A DNA stretch of 64,000 nucleotides from the NCBI RefSeq assembly GCF_036417845.1, contig NC_089985.1, positions 28,602,583-28,666,582 on the forward strand, given 5' to 3'. Position 1 is the stretch's first letter, and the number at the start of each line of letters is the position of its first letter. The notes under the pieces are model-generated. The model made no database searches. It had not been told where the DNA came from and saw only the letters and a list, made by a program, of their open reading frames with translations. Below, piece after piece: positions 30,340 to 43,500 of this stretch. The DNA is from Apteryx mantelli. Taxonomy: Eukaryota; Chordata; Aves; Apterygiformes; Apterygidae. Made by a program: the position numbers and the translations under genes.

Positions 30340-30850
30340 CTTCCCCCCATCCCCCGGGGAAGGGCGGCGAAGCCTCTCGAACAACCGGCGCGGCCGGTTA
30401 CGTGCGCAGCCGCCGCGTGCCCGGCCCCGGCCCCGGCCCCGGCCCCGGCCCAGGGGTGAGACGGCCCCTGCTTGAGCCCCTCCCCCCCCTCCCCCCCCAA
30501 CGGCTGGCGGCCCGGCCGGGGCGGCGCTCCGCCGGGAGCCGCGATGCCCGGCTGCCACCTGCCGGGGGACACCCGCAAGGGACCGGACCGGCCCGGCAGC
30601 GCGGCGGAGCCCGGCCCCGGCTGCCGAGGGCCGCGGCCTTCAGCACGCCCGGGCGCGGCGGCGCGGGCCGAGGAGCCCCGCGGCGGGGCGGCCTCGCCAC
30701 GCCGGCAGCAGGCGGCGGCGCGCCGCTGCAGGGTCGCTTCCGAGGGATGTGGCTGCCGGTCCGTGCCTGCGCGGGGGTCCCGCCCGTGTCCTCTGCGTTT
30801 CCCGAGTGCGCTTACCTTTCTGTGGAGGCCACCGAAAGCCATACGCGTGC
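30340..30850. promoter_or_regulatory. CpG island, possible promoter of an unidentified transcript
   Basis: Sharply GC-rich with dense CpG; for example, 30361-30420 contains 12 CpG in 60 bp. In vertebrates an unmethylated island like this usually marks a transcription start. No known coding exon is attached. Consensus splice donors flank it: on plus, CTG/GTAAGA with GT at 30883-30884; on minus, AAG/GTAAGC just before the exon edge at 30816. A start could therefore fire either way. Long open frames here are expected from GC richness and are not claimed as genes. A non-coding RNA promoter is the simplest guess. Confidence 0.55.
30420..30451. repeat. CCCCGG/GGGGCC hexanucleotide repeat, about 5 units
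   Basis: Five tandem CCGGCC units. On the minus strand this is the GGGGCC motif with four GGGG tracts plus flanking GGG, so a G-quadruplex is possible. It lies inside the CpG island. Confidence 0.9.
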
Positions 30851-33800
30851 TGGTGGTGTAGCAGCAGGGAACGTGACATCTGGTAAGACACAGAAAAAAC
30901 AAGTTTCTCTCCAAGTCCATGCAGAATTCACCTCGGTGTCTGAAAAAATGAGAGTAAGGCTTCTGAGGGTAGTTAGCAGAAGGACTTCGTTCTGTTTCCT
31001 TTCTGCTGCACCCATTAAGAGCACTGTTGGATAACTTCCATGAGGCACTTCACTTAAACAGGATTTAACCTGGCGTTTAAATGAGCTGCCCAGTCAAGGC
31101 CTAGCCAGTACTAGGAGATCCTCTGCGGAAGTGTACTCATCATGCCCTCTTGCATTTTCAGGGTTTTGCTTGTCTTTGCCTGCCTGTCAAACGAGATCAC
31201 TCACATAAAATGCATTTGTAGTATAACTGTCGCGGGGGGGGGGGGGGGCAGGGGAGAATGCCGTAAATACTGTACCATGCCTGACCCAAACCTATTCATT
31301 GTGTCCGGTTCCTTTTTTAGTGAGTGTGATGTTGACCCTGGTGAAAGTAATGGGCTGATACTAGTACAAAGCTAGTGTGAAAGATAAGTCAGATTATGTA
31401 GAGGTTGACAGGGCCATTGCTTTTGAGAGGTATTTTGGGGTTTGGCTGTTTTGATGCTGATGGCTCCCACGATGTTCAGTGCCGCTGCTAGCTACGGTAC
31501 ACCACTGACAGACCCCCCAGTACCGTTGGGGCCAAAGTAAGATGCCCCCCCTGGCTTGTGCAGCGTGAAAGAGCCAAAGGCAGAAATTTCTGATGCTGAT
31601 CCAGACGTCCCCAAGCTGCGTCTGAAGGTGAGGTACCCCCTATACTTCTCTGATCACTGAGCTAGTGTTAGCTATGATTCTTCCAAAAACTCACAACTGT
31701 GATTCTGACATTCGTATGCATTGCTAATAAGAGTTTGCCGTGATGCTGTATGTGAGAAGGACCCAAGCTTATCTATTAATAGAATATGCAATGTCCAAAT
31801 CACTTTTTTGGGGAGGGAGGAGGATGGAAATTGGTTTAGCCTAAACTGGACTGCAAAGCCACAATCACTTGTTGCAGTTTTTAATTCCTTTGGTGGAATT
31901 ACCTTCAAAGAGTTACAAAGAGGTACATGGAAATGACGTGTCTCAGCATATGCTCGCACACCAGAGGTTCATACATTCCTCATATATTGAGCTTCACTGC
32001 TTCACGCAAGCTAAGAATTTGGCCTTTGGTGTATTTCTCTATCTGCAAGCAGAAAATCTTTGTTAATAAATCTCTTCTATGTCCTGTGAAATGCTGGAGG
32101 ATCTCCCAGCTCATTGCAGTTATGTGTATTTTAGATCAGAGAGGTGATGGCTTATACTTGGAGGCTCTGCAGGGAGTGTTGCATGTTATGCTAGCGACAC
32201 AGCTTTGGCTGCGGGCCCTGATCCAAAGCCAGTTGCAATCAAATAATCAAAGGGCATGTCTACACAGCATAAAGAAAGTGTAATTGTAGCTTGTCCTAGA
32301 ATTACCCTTGTTAGTTTAATCTAGCTAGTATGAGAAACAGTAACACAAGCAAACACGTAGTCGCTAGCTACCAACATACGAGGGTCTGCAGTGTGCATTG
32401 CTGGTGCATCCTGGAATGTGTGTCAGCGCACACACACGGCGTTGCTGTTCCTGCTTGCGTGGATAAGGCAGCATGAGCCCGCTGCTATGTGCTGCAGGCA
32501 CCCCTTCCTGCTGTGGGATCGGCAGAGCGGCTTCGCTCCGTTGACTTCGCTCAGTCAGGAGGGCGCTGCAGAAGAAACGGACCTCGTCAGCATCACGTCT
32601 GTAATGGGTGGTGGCCAGCACCAGGCCATCAGGCTGCTCGGATGCTGTCTTTCTCCTTCCCGGCTGCCCAGGTCAGAGGGGCCACAGGACCTCTGGCCAC
32701 CACCCCACTGCCAGGGCTCTGATATGAGGACCCAGCTCGCTGCTGCCCCAGCTCGCATTGCTTTCCCCCCCAGGAACCACACAAGGCCCCTGAAGCGCCA
32801 GAACAAATGTCCTGGATGCCCCTTGTCCCCCGATTGGCAGTTGCCCTAAAACAGGGCAGCTGCTGGAAACAAAGGACTGCAGGATGGTGCCAGCTTTCAT
32901 TAGAGGGGGGGAAGTCTAATCTTCATAGCCTGGGGAGGGGAAAAAGCTTGAAAACATTGGATGTCCAAAAGAGGCTTACAAAGCAGAAGGTACTTAAGAA
33001 TAATCAAAAATTTATGAATTACATATGTATGTATACACATTTTTATATAAATTTTATATAAATTAGTGTGTATACATAGATTTAGATGTGTATATACACA
33101 CTTACATATAAATGAATATGATTATGCATATATACACACAAATACATGTATACACATAAATGTATTTTTATATATGTAATGTGTTTATATGTATATATAA
33201 ATATTTTTTCAGTATTTGCATGAATTTTTAAGCTACTCTCCATGTTGTAGGACTCTGGATCATTCTTTCAAAGCGTGGGCCTTTGGGCTTTCCTTCAAGA
33301 GCATCAGGGTGCTCTCCCTGCAGCAGTGAGAAGCAGAAGATAAGTTAGTGAATCTGGCTTTTCCCATTTCAGTGTCAAAACTGCAACAATTTTTGGAAGA
33401 AAAAAGATTAGTCTCTTCCTTTATAATTCTCAAAGAAGTTACTGTTCAGAGTGTATTTTATTGTGTTTTTTTATAATGACAATGATTTTTTGCAGCATTA
33501 TGTAAAAGCAAAGGGATCTCATACTTCTGCTTAAAAAAAAAAAACCTAAAAAACAACCACATACAGAAAAGATAATATATTTCTGGAACACCTACCTTAG
33601 AAATCAAGCAGCTATGCTATGAACAAAGTCACTGATTATTTTAGCTCACTATCTGTGAATGCTGTTGGGTCACCCTGAAATTTAAAGAGGAAAAAAAATG
33701 AAAAGAGAGGCAGAAGAAAAGAAAAGGGAAAGAAACTTTACATTGCTGACCTTTCTTGAAGGCAGACTTTTAGTAGATCACTTTGACCTGTCTCCTGTCT

Positions 33801-34502
33801 ACCTGTCAAAATGATTATTTGCTCTTTCACAGTGCCTAGAACAATTGCAGGGTAAGGGTTTATTTACTCTTTTGCATCATATTGAAATCATTTACTTTTA
33901 TAATTGTGGAAAGCTGGAAAGGAGAATAAGGGAAGAAGATAGGAGCAAAGATAAGAGAACTGGAGAGAAGATGAAGGATTTTAAAACAGCCTCAACCCGT
34001 TTTAATGCCTGAGACCACATAACAGTCTCCTATTGAACACTCAAGCATATCGCATAACTTCTGTAGCTGGAAATTAAATTACTGTTTTAATCAAATGTCT
34101 GTTTCTCACTAAAACAGTAAAAAACATGAGCAGAAAGAAGTAAAAGTAGCCTTTACCCACACTTTTTTATTAGAATAAAAAGTTGGACAAGAGAAAGAGT
34201 TACTGTCACAAGTTCCTGATGCAACATATATATCAATTTAGTGAACATCCTGATATCTCATTTAAAATGCTCTGGTCTACACTCTCAGTCATTTTGTGTG
34301 TTCAGTCCTATGTAAACCATTGCAAACCAAATCATAAATACTCTGCCTGGTATTTAAAAAGACTAGGAACTCTTTTGCAAAATCTCCTCTCCAACTCCCA
34401 GAGTTTTTTTTACAGCCACTGTTTTTTCTTATGAGAATGTTTTTCTCTTGTTGCATTGTTTTAGCAGAACAATGTTTTAAGAACAATAACATAATGTTTC
34501 AG
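30851..34502. other. Intergenic right of the CpG island
   Basis: GC falls back to background. The stretch holds a G15 run at 31234-31248, a modestly GC-rich patch at 32380-32850, and the AT-rich degenerate microsatellite at 33005-33210. No gene recognised. Confidence 0.5.
33005..33210. repeat. Degenerate TATA/TACACA microsatellite
   Basis: About 200 bp dominated by alternating purine-pyrimidine blocks (TATGTATG, TATACACA, TATATAAA). An old, interrupted TA/CA repeat. Confidence 0.8.
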
Positions 34503-34545
34503 AATAATAATAGTACTGCCTCACGTAGGCAGTACTATTATTATT
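34503..34545. repeat. Perfect 19-bp inverted repeat with 5-nt loop
   Basis: The left arm, 34503-34521, has core AGTACTGCCT; the right arm, 34527-34545, is its exact reverse complement (core AGGCAGTACT). The loop is CACGT. Pairing stops abruptly outside the arms. It could be the remnant of a tiny palindromic transposon or a structured RNA segment; too short for a standard miRNA precursor. Confidence 0.9.
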
Positions 34546-37500
34546 AACCTAGCCACATGTCCTGTCTGTGAGACTAACTAAAAGATGATGCCTAGGAATG
34601 AGCTTAAGAAAATAAAAAGCATACGTGATATTTTCTCAGTGCCACCACCAGAGGCATTGGTTCTTTTTTGATCCAGCTGTGGTAACTTTGTATTTAATAG
34701 TCTTAATGGATATTTGTTTCAGAAACTTTTCAATTGCTTTTTGACTTTATGTAAAATTTCAATAGTCACAGCACAGTGACAAGGAGCCCCAGAGCTTAGT
34801 GACGTGTTCAGTGCAGCAGTATCTATCTCCTTTTGTTTTGAAACTGCTGCCTGCTCTTTCTTTTGATTTCCCCTAGTTTTCTTGTTACATGACACAGTGA
34901 GCAATTGTTTCATTTTTCTTTCTAATCTTTCCATAATTAAAAAGTAATCAGATTGGCTTATGGTTCTTCTGTTTATAAGAAAAACAGATTTCCCCCATAA
35001 TACATTTATTAGTATTTTATGCAGAGAACTTTTTCAACAAGTTCCTTTGCAAGCTTAGGTACCGCTAGGATACATACTTACTTGAACATCTGTCTGTAAT
35101 TCTTTAATTTAATGAGAACTACATGTTCACTGGGTGTCCAGCATCAAAGAGTACAATACTAAGTTATGCCAAATGAATCTTTCAAGATTTTTTTCTAAGT
35201 ATGCATTCTTTTTCGATTGATTTTCTTTTCTCTCTAGGAATATTCAGGAAAAGTAGCAATTTTGCAGTTCACGCATTTGCAATGCTGATTGTCAGTTGTC
35301 CCTTCCCTGTAGCCACTGGCATGTTCCAGTTGCTGGTCAGGCCCTTTGAAATGAATCAGAAAAAGCTGTGCAAATATTTAATTTACTTTATTCACAGAAC
35401 AGGTATATCAGAAGACTAAACTTCTGTGCCCTTATTGATTGGGTTTTAGTGAAATCAGAGTAAAAATTCATGTACCGGACGATTTTCAGACAGCCACTAC
35501 CACAGAACATTTCACTGATGGATGTCACAAAACAGGAGGTCACACCACAGCATACACACTCAATTGTGCTGTTGAGTGACTTAATTTGTATGCAGCAAGG
35601 ACAGCGAAGCATGGGTCTGCCTCTGGAGTGAATCGTCAATCCTGGAAATGTTTATGACACTGCAGACTAATCTGGGGAAGTTTACCTTGCCCTTGTCCGT
35701 GTAAAATGTTTTGTCAATTGAGGTTATGTGGTCCACGCTTTCCCGGAGCCTCAGCACCAGCAGTTCAGAGAGCAAAGAGGTGCAGACCTCTTTCAGAGAC
35801 CTCTCTCAGAGAGAGTCTTTATAGCGCATATTATGGAATATTTTTTAGAAAAGCCTCTGAACCAGGACTTGGGATTTCTGAGCTCAGATCTAGGGATTGC
35901 TTTGGACAGATGAGAAACGTTTAGCCTTTCAACATCTTTCCCACTGCTTAAAAACAGGGTGCAGCTCTTCTCCATCTGCTGTGTGGAGTCAGGCTGTCTA
36001 TTGAATGCTGTCCAGCATACATGGGGCCCTGATCTCAGCTCGGATCTGTAGACATTATTTTACAAATTGTTAACTAATGAGCACATCATCAAAATTTTGT
36101 TGAATGTTTATCTGACTAAATGGCATGGAGGTAGGTGAGGAGACTTAAGTTAATGTCTGTGCTGCAGCTTTGTTAGAGGTGAAATTTGAGCCTAGATTTT
36201 CCACATCCTGAACCTTGTTCCATTTTGTGAATGGCACCATCATAACTTTTTCATCTTTTTCTTTGATTTTGTTGGTGCTGCTCATATCCCTGTGACTCCA
36301 GCACCTTGTTTTCATGTTCTTCTTACTTTATTTTTTAAAGTTTCAGAAAATACCTCAGATCAAAGTTTAAAAAAAAACAGGAAAATGAAACATTTTTATT
36401 TAACCCCAAGCAATTTTGTTTCAATTGTGGATAATTCTGGAAAAAAAAAAGATTAGATTCAAGTGGACATCAAATTACTTGGGGATTTTTAAGAAGTGGT
36501 GGTGGTGAATCAAAAAAATCAATTATGTCCACAGGTCTTTTCTTAGCTCTTTATTCATATAACCTGCATGTCTATCATCCTTTCTCTGCCTCTTTAATTT
36601 TGTTCTTTTCTTTGTACCCACTCCTCTTCTCTTAAGATCATTTGTAAGAAGAAGAGGTTTTATATTTTCAGATGTACTGCTTGTTGTCCTACAATATGCA
36701 AATAAATAAATATCTTTCATATATCTCCTCTCTCCCAAGGAGATCAAATGCTTCAGAACTGAAGCCGTAACAGCTTTTCTTAAGTATAGCTTCAATGGCA
36801 AGGGTGGGCTACTTATTTGCTTCTTCATTCATTGTTTCTCTGAGAAAACAAAATAGCACTTTGTTGAGTTTTATTAGGTTTTGATCATCAAAAATGTTAT
36901 TTCTGATGAAAGCGTTAAGAATTTTTTAGTAAATCAGGGCATTTTTTTACCGTACAGAGCAATGTAATCAGGCATACTAAGTGCCATTGTAAAACTGAGT
37001 GTGAAAGAATTGTCTGATGAAAAGAATTAGCAGCATATATCAGGAAATCCAGAAACCTGAAAAAACATAAATAGGCAGTGTGTGTGTATATGTGTGTCTG
37101 TTTTTTTAAGACATGCACTAAAACGTAGTTTTAAATTAGTACAGATCTGTTATAAATGAGCTGAAAATCAGCCCCACATTTTAGAAGTGACCTCTTGTGC
37201 AGTGACAGTAATAATGCTGTGCTGAGTAGGTAAATGTGCTCAGGTGTCCATAAAGTCAAAGAGAATACTCTTAAATAGCACCTACTCCAGTACAGCCTAG
37301 GGTGTGCTGCCCAACTTCATCCCCATTCAAGAGAAGTATGTTGGAGCATGGTTATGGGGTACAGGGTACGGCAACAACACATTTTCCTCAGCTTTTCCTT
37401 CCTTTTCAGAGTGAGATCCGCACGCATGCCCAGACATCTGCATGCAGATGTGCCCTTGGTGGCAGGGGTTTCTGAGTCATCTTGGAGAGAAACCACAACG

Positions 37501-40500
37501 AGAAAAGCAGGTGCCTAAGAGGACTGCCTCCACACACACATGCACAAACATGCCAATGTGGGCACTCTGAGCTGGAAAAAAAAAAGGTAAAGGAGGTAAA
37601 TGTGTTTGAGCAAAAGTGGCTTTCAGGAAAGGAGGCAGCAGCAGTGAGGAGATGGACATGCTAGAAATGAGTTTTATCAGTGATTCAAAGCCAGGTATTT
37701 CCACAGACACTTCGATTAGTCTGCCTCCACAACAGCTCTGACTTCACAAGTTACGGTGAAGACCATATTCACAGCTTCCATTTTCTGTGCATGAGTTTTG
37801 TAGGCGCATAGCTACACTCAGTTTGGGCATTTGGATGTCTGCCTGCCCAACATCATGTGTTTATTTGTCATTTGGGAATAGAAGCACAGGGTTTGCTCGT
37901 GGAAAGAAGTGGAATGAACTCATTTGCAGGTGCAATCTTAATCTATTCTTAAACTGCTGGCCTCTGCCTTCCCCAGTTCAGTTTTATAGTTTGGCTGGGG
38001 TATTTTGGTTTGGGTTTTTTTTTTTTTTTGACAAGTAGTCTAAAATGTCCCTTTACTGAGATCTCTTTCATCTCCCAAAATCTTTCTTAGTTTAACTGGA
38101 CTTGCCCATAATTTAATAATGGCAGGAACAGAGGGACAGCAGAAAAGAAAGGTGTAGGAGGATTATTGACCATTGACATTTGGTTATGAACCTCAGAGTA
38201 AATATCTGTATTCTTTGTTCTATCTTGTAATGTAGCTTTCCAATCATGTAAAGTACAGCATGCCAGGAAACTTTGTAACAGTTCATTCATTTTTGTGCAG
38301 TTCCCAACTGCCAGAAGTCAAGAGAGCAAACAAAAACATAGTGTAAGCCACAGTTCACATGTCTGTGCTACAGACCACGAAGACGGTTGATTGATGCAGT
38401 GTGAGTTTACCCTCCAGGACACAGCTGAGGTTATTGGTGGGACAAGGAACTGAAGATCGTGTTGCAGCTATTGGCTTCATTCATGAATTGTTAATGTAGA
38501 AGAATAAAAGAATTCACTCAAGGCAATCAATTCCCCTTTAAAAATACAACAATTCACCCCAAAAGAGTGAAAGAAGGCTTAAGTGATAAATTGCAGGAAT
38601 ATTGCTTTCACATTTGACACCCATTAGCCCTGTTTTATATTGGAAAAATAGTATCATTAAGCAAAGTAGTGCTTTACAACTATTAGCTTATGAAAAGATT
38701 TAGCTACTACATAAAGATAACTGTTATTAAATAGGAACATTTTGCAAAGCCTTTAAAGGATAAGAAGCAAGAAAAGTCTTTGATGGTATAGGTCTTTTCT
38801 ACATGCTTTCACAAAAAAAGCATGCCTCACATCTTTAAGACAGAACAATCATCAGAGCTGTTTGAGTTGAGAGGCACTTAATGGGAAGTTGGAGTCCCTT
38901 AGCAATAAATGCATCTGCCTGTATAAAGTTAAGAAAGTTGCTGTTGTCCACCAAAAGTACAGGAGTGTAGTAGTTACTGTTTTGAATTTCCATGGTGAAA
39001 TGGTAGCACCTATTGTTCTTCTGCAGAAGGAACTAAGGAACAGAAATAGAGTGGTCAGTTTTGAGTTCTCCCAGGTTAAGGGCCAAGCTAAATATTGCCT
39101 CCTTCATTCTTGCCAGTCTTTTCAGGCATAATCTGAAACTGTCTTCACCAGCAACCTTCATCTCATAGTCCCTTTCCAGGGCAGATCATAAACACTCACT
39201 CAGTCTTATAATACGCTATCTTTTGTAAGCTGTTAAACAAAAAAACATGTGACTGAGTTTCAAACACCCTGCCAAACAAACCTTCCCCCTAATGTCCAGA
39301 AACTGCTGTCCTTTCTATCTCTTATGTCTAATTAGAGGCAGATAAAAACAACTTCTCACCATGCTTTATCCGTCTGTAACATGTCTTTCCACCACGTTAT
39401 ACCCCAAATGCCCCTTAAAAAGGGGAGAGAACAAGGCTGACAGTAGGGGCAGTTCATTCTTTAGCCTATGCCCTCTCCCTTCAGCACAGTGAATGAAAAG
39501 CGTCTACATCTACTGAAGCCATTAGCCCTTATTCCATGTGTTAGCTTATGTCCCAAAGCAGAGCAGTATTGTGGACATAGGGATCTGTGAAAGAAAAGGA
39601 CTAGAAAAGTAGGATGGTGAAGGTTGCATGAAGCATCAAACAGGCATAAGAAGACAATTCAGAGCAAGGGCTTGTTTTTGCACTGAGTGCTGACTGGAAA
39701 AAAGGGCGCTCTGATCCTTGTGGTTTGATATCCTTTGTGCACTCTTCTGAACTGCGGATACTTGCCTCAATAATCAGTTTTTCCCCATAGCCATTACTCC
39801 AATATTTGGATTATTTTTCTGTTGAAGACATAACATTTTTTAACTCCCTGAGAACCTTCTGATCTAGCTATTGCCAAACTATGAAGCAGAAATCATTTGG
39901 GATAAGCATTGATCTTTACTGAGACTAGAAGACCTGTGAAACCCGTGTTCGTTCCTGGCTTGTACACATGTAGACAAGGGAATGCCTTTCACCCTGCTGG
40001 TCAAAAGATCTCTGTTGCCTGTGTGATTCACATGAGCCTTTGTCTCTCTATTTTGCTAGCACTTCTGTTTCAGTAGCATTGATTCAAGCATCGCTCACCC
40101 AAAGCTCTTCCCTTGTCCCAACAGTGCCTTCAGGAGCAACTGCTGTTCATCTGCAGCCCACTAGAATATCTTGACCAGCTTGTTTTCTTCCATCAGTTCC
40201 TCCTTCTTTCTACTTTCCCTTCCCTTTCTGGTTCATTTTCCTCTTTACCAGCCCCCCTTGCCTTTAACAAGTAAGTATTGCCTGCCACCAACATCACAAG
40301 TAAGCCAGGTGCAGAAGAAAATCTGTGTATCTAATCTCACATCTGAGAGAAATTGCAGCAACCAGGGGAGGTGGGGAAGAGACAGAAATATTTGTTTTTG
40401 TTGTTTATTTGTGTTTCTAATATAGGGATACCTCCACCTCTCAGTCAAGAAAGATATTCCTTTGAGGTAGATGCTGAGTCTTCACCTAGTGAGAGATTTT

Positions 40501-43500
40501 CCCTGTCTTAAAACTTTATAGTCCTGTAGGCATAACATACTATCCACATTTTATAGTAAGAGTGATTTGTCCAGGAGCAACATGGAACCATAAATTGAAA
40601 ACACTTCTTCTCAGGCCATATCCATTGCCTTAACCACAAGACCAGCTTTTTGACTCCTGCAGGCTATTTAGCAATTGGAACTCAGAAATATTTCACGGTT
40701 TCTTTTTCTTGGTACCTATAAATTGGGTTTTACTGAAGCCAAAAGGGTTGTTTGGTTCTAGTGATGTTTCTAACTTTGCTGTGTTTTGTCATGTCTGAAT
40801 TCAAGCTTATACACTACTGAGGAGCTTTTCTGTGCTAGATAAGAATGACCTCTTCCCTCAACATGAAACTATTCAAATTGTTTAAAAATTCAGGTCCAGA
40901 AGTAAGCACGCTCTTCCTTAAACAGTACTTCATTAAGTAACTCCAACAGCACTTTGCTTGCCTTCTTTTCATATCTACATCAGAAAAGTTAGTGCATCAT
41001 ACATTATGATTGCTGACAGGTGTTTTCAAGCATGTCATGTTTTGTAGGAAGTTTTGTATTAGGGCTTTTTGGTAATCACTCGGGAAGGGTGCTACTTGGA
41101 CTTTCAGATGCCTGTCACATGAATATTTAAGTGATCCCAGATTGTATCTCTGTATATTACAGTTATGCTCAATGTCACCATTCTACCCCACATACTTCAC
41201 TCTGGCCACTTATCAAGGGAATGAGCAGCACTTTTTCCCCAGCAAAGCATTCATACATACAACAGTGCTGTAAAATCGAACTCTTACCCATCTCATTTTC
41301 TCCTACACCTTGCCCAAGTATTATTCAAGTTATCCATAGACAGTTCTGTTCTTCTCAGATCAAGGGCATATATTATATTTGCAGTTGCTGTTTGATTGGC
41401 AGCAGGGATACTATTAGGTGCTAAACAATCTGAAAAAGTAGGTCACATAAATTTGCAGAGTTTAGTTTGCTGAATACCCATGGAGATTTACATATAGCAC
41501 ATCGTATGAATTTCTTTTGAGAAGCCTTTGCCCACATTGTGCTTTACAGTGATGTGGATGGGAATGTTCTTCTAGCAAAATCCACCTCTCTTTCATGCTT
41601 TCAGTAGGACAATTCTGGTGCTGGCTGTAGCCTTGAAATTTGAGCATGAGCTGGGAAGTGAATATAAATGGAAGAGAGTGACTTGGGGAGCCCTGAATAT
41701 AAGGGTCATGGAAATGGATACCAAAAGCCCACAGAATAATAGGTGATTGCAGACATGTTCTTAATTTATGCAAATTGCTGTCAAATACAGTTAAATGGAA
41801 GCTAGAAGTAACTCTCTCACCTAGCCTGTTAAACACTTCTGTGGTCCTCACTGTGCATCAATGTGAGAACACAGGGCCAAATTAAGCCTCAACTTAACAC
41901 TACTGATATAATTCCAATTTACCAGGTTAGATAGAGGCAACATTGTGCAAAAATCTATAGCCTATTTTACTGAGGCCCCTAGTTTAGATATCATAATGGT
42001 CTCTTTTGGCCTATGAAGCTTTGAAGTGATCATTCCACTTTTTATAGAAGACTCTTAAGTATCTTGAGGTCATTCCGTTGGGTTACAATTGCAGCTATAA
42101 AATGACCAGTAACAAACCAAACACATTTCTTTTCTCTTTTCTGAAACATGCTTCTTATGTTGGAAACACTGCTCCTCTCACTCATTATAGTGAGATCCCT
42201 TATTGCCCAGTATTGTGCTAACTCTGTCTGCTCTATTGTATTGTGATAACACTCCTTTGCCCATTGTATTAGGTTAGCACCTCCTTGGCTATAATAAGTA
42301 TGAAAAAAATTCAAGGTTTAACTCGTCAAATGGAACTTTTTAGTGACTTATTAAAAGAACCCCTGCAGTATTACAAAATGCAGGTTTTCTGTCATCTAAC
42401 TAAAAGATCCCTTTAGAAACCTCATTTTTTATGTGTGTAAAGACAATTTCTTCTACTGCAACACTTTGATTCTTCCCTGAATGAAATCAAGTGTTTTAAA
42501 ACTTTTTGAAGTGCCCCAAAGGCTCACTTCTTTACTATGGAATGTGAAAGACTATGAACCTCTCACATAATCGTCACATAGACACTTTGCAGTGTGCTCA
42601 TGACAGCATTCGTTCATTACATACTGCAGGCTTTCATAAAAAAAAATGAATAAAATCAGGGAAGAAAAACTGTGAACTGTGCCTTTCTTGATCATGAACA
42701 TTTGGGGGAAGCAAAGCTGGAGAGAAAGCAGTTGTTGGAGACTGCCAATGAGGTTAAGATAAATTGTTGCTAGTTCTTACCTAATGAAATACAGAAAGAA
42801 ACAGAAATGTGGAGAGAGATGGCTTTCCTGTTAACCTCCTCCAAGCAGATATACCTTAAGCGTTGTTATCTCTGATACTTCACACACAAACAGTAAGGTT
42901 TATTTGTAAGAGCGAGGCACTTGGAGCTCCTAAGTCAGTGTTCCCTTCTCTCCCCCTGTATCCCCGCTGGCAGCTCTTTCCTCCCACCACAGCATGTGAA
43001 TTAAGTTGCATGCTGCAGCAAGTGAGTCAGGTCCTTGGACTGTCTTCTTATATATTTGCCATTTCTCACTTTCTCGTGATCCTTAATGCTGAAATGTTGG
43101 AATGAAGTTGGGCTTTTTCCCATTTAGAGTCCCTATGGGATAAACACAGCGTATTTCTAGTAACAGGCATTTACATTCTGCTAGGCTGCCATTAACATAC
43201 CTGGTAATTGGCATGCACACAAAGAAGACAGAGGTGGTTTTATACAGACAGTTCTGCTTTTTTGGTTTATTTGTGTACTAGCAATGTCTATGGTAAACAC
43301 AAGTACAGTTTTGTGAGAGGTTTGGGCGGTTAGTGGCTCCTGCATCTTTGAGTGTATAAAGGAGGGAAGGAACAAGGTTAAAATCTGACTGGTGGTGTAG
43401 TCAGCGCATCGCAGGAGGAGGCAGCAGCACCTAAAGGATGTTTTAAACAAAGTTCTCTCTCCATGCTCTAGACAGCTAAGAGCAGTATTCCTCTCTCCCT

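Noticed and set aside
30228..31034. Long open frames on both strands across the CpG island (230-254 codons)
   Set aside because: GC-rich DNA lacks stop codons by chance; the translations are low-complexity Pro, Arg, Gly and Ala with no family resemblance.
35201..35419. A 72-codon frame with an acceptor-like CTCTCTAG and a GTATAT donor-like end
   Set aside because: Borders look exon-like but the product is unfamiliar, and there is no partner exon nearby.
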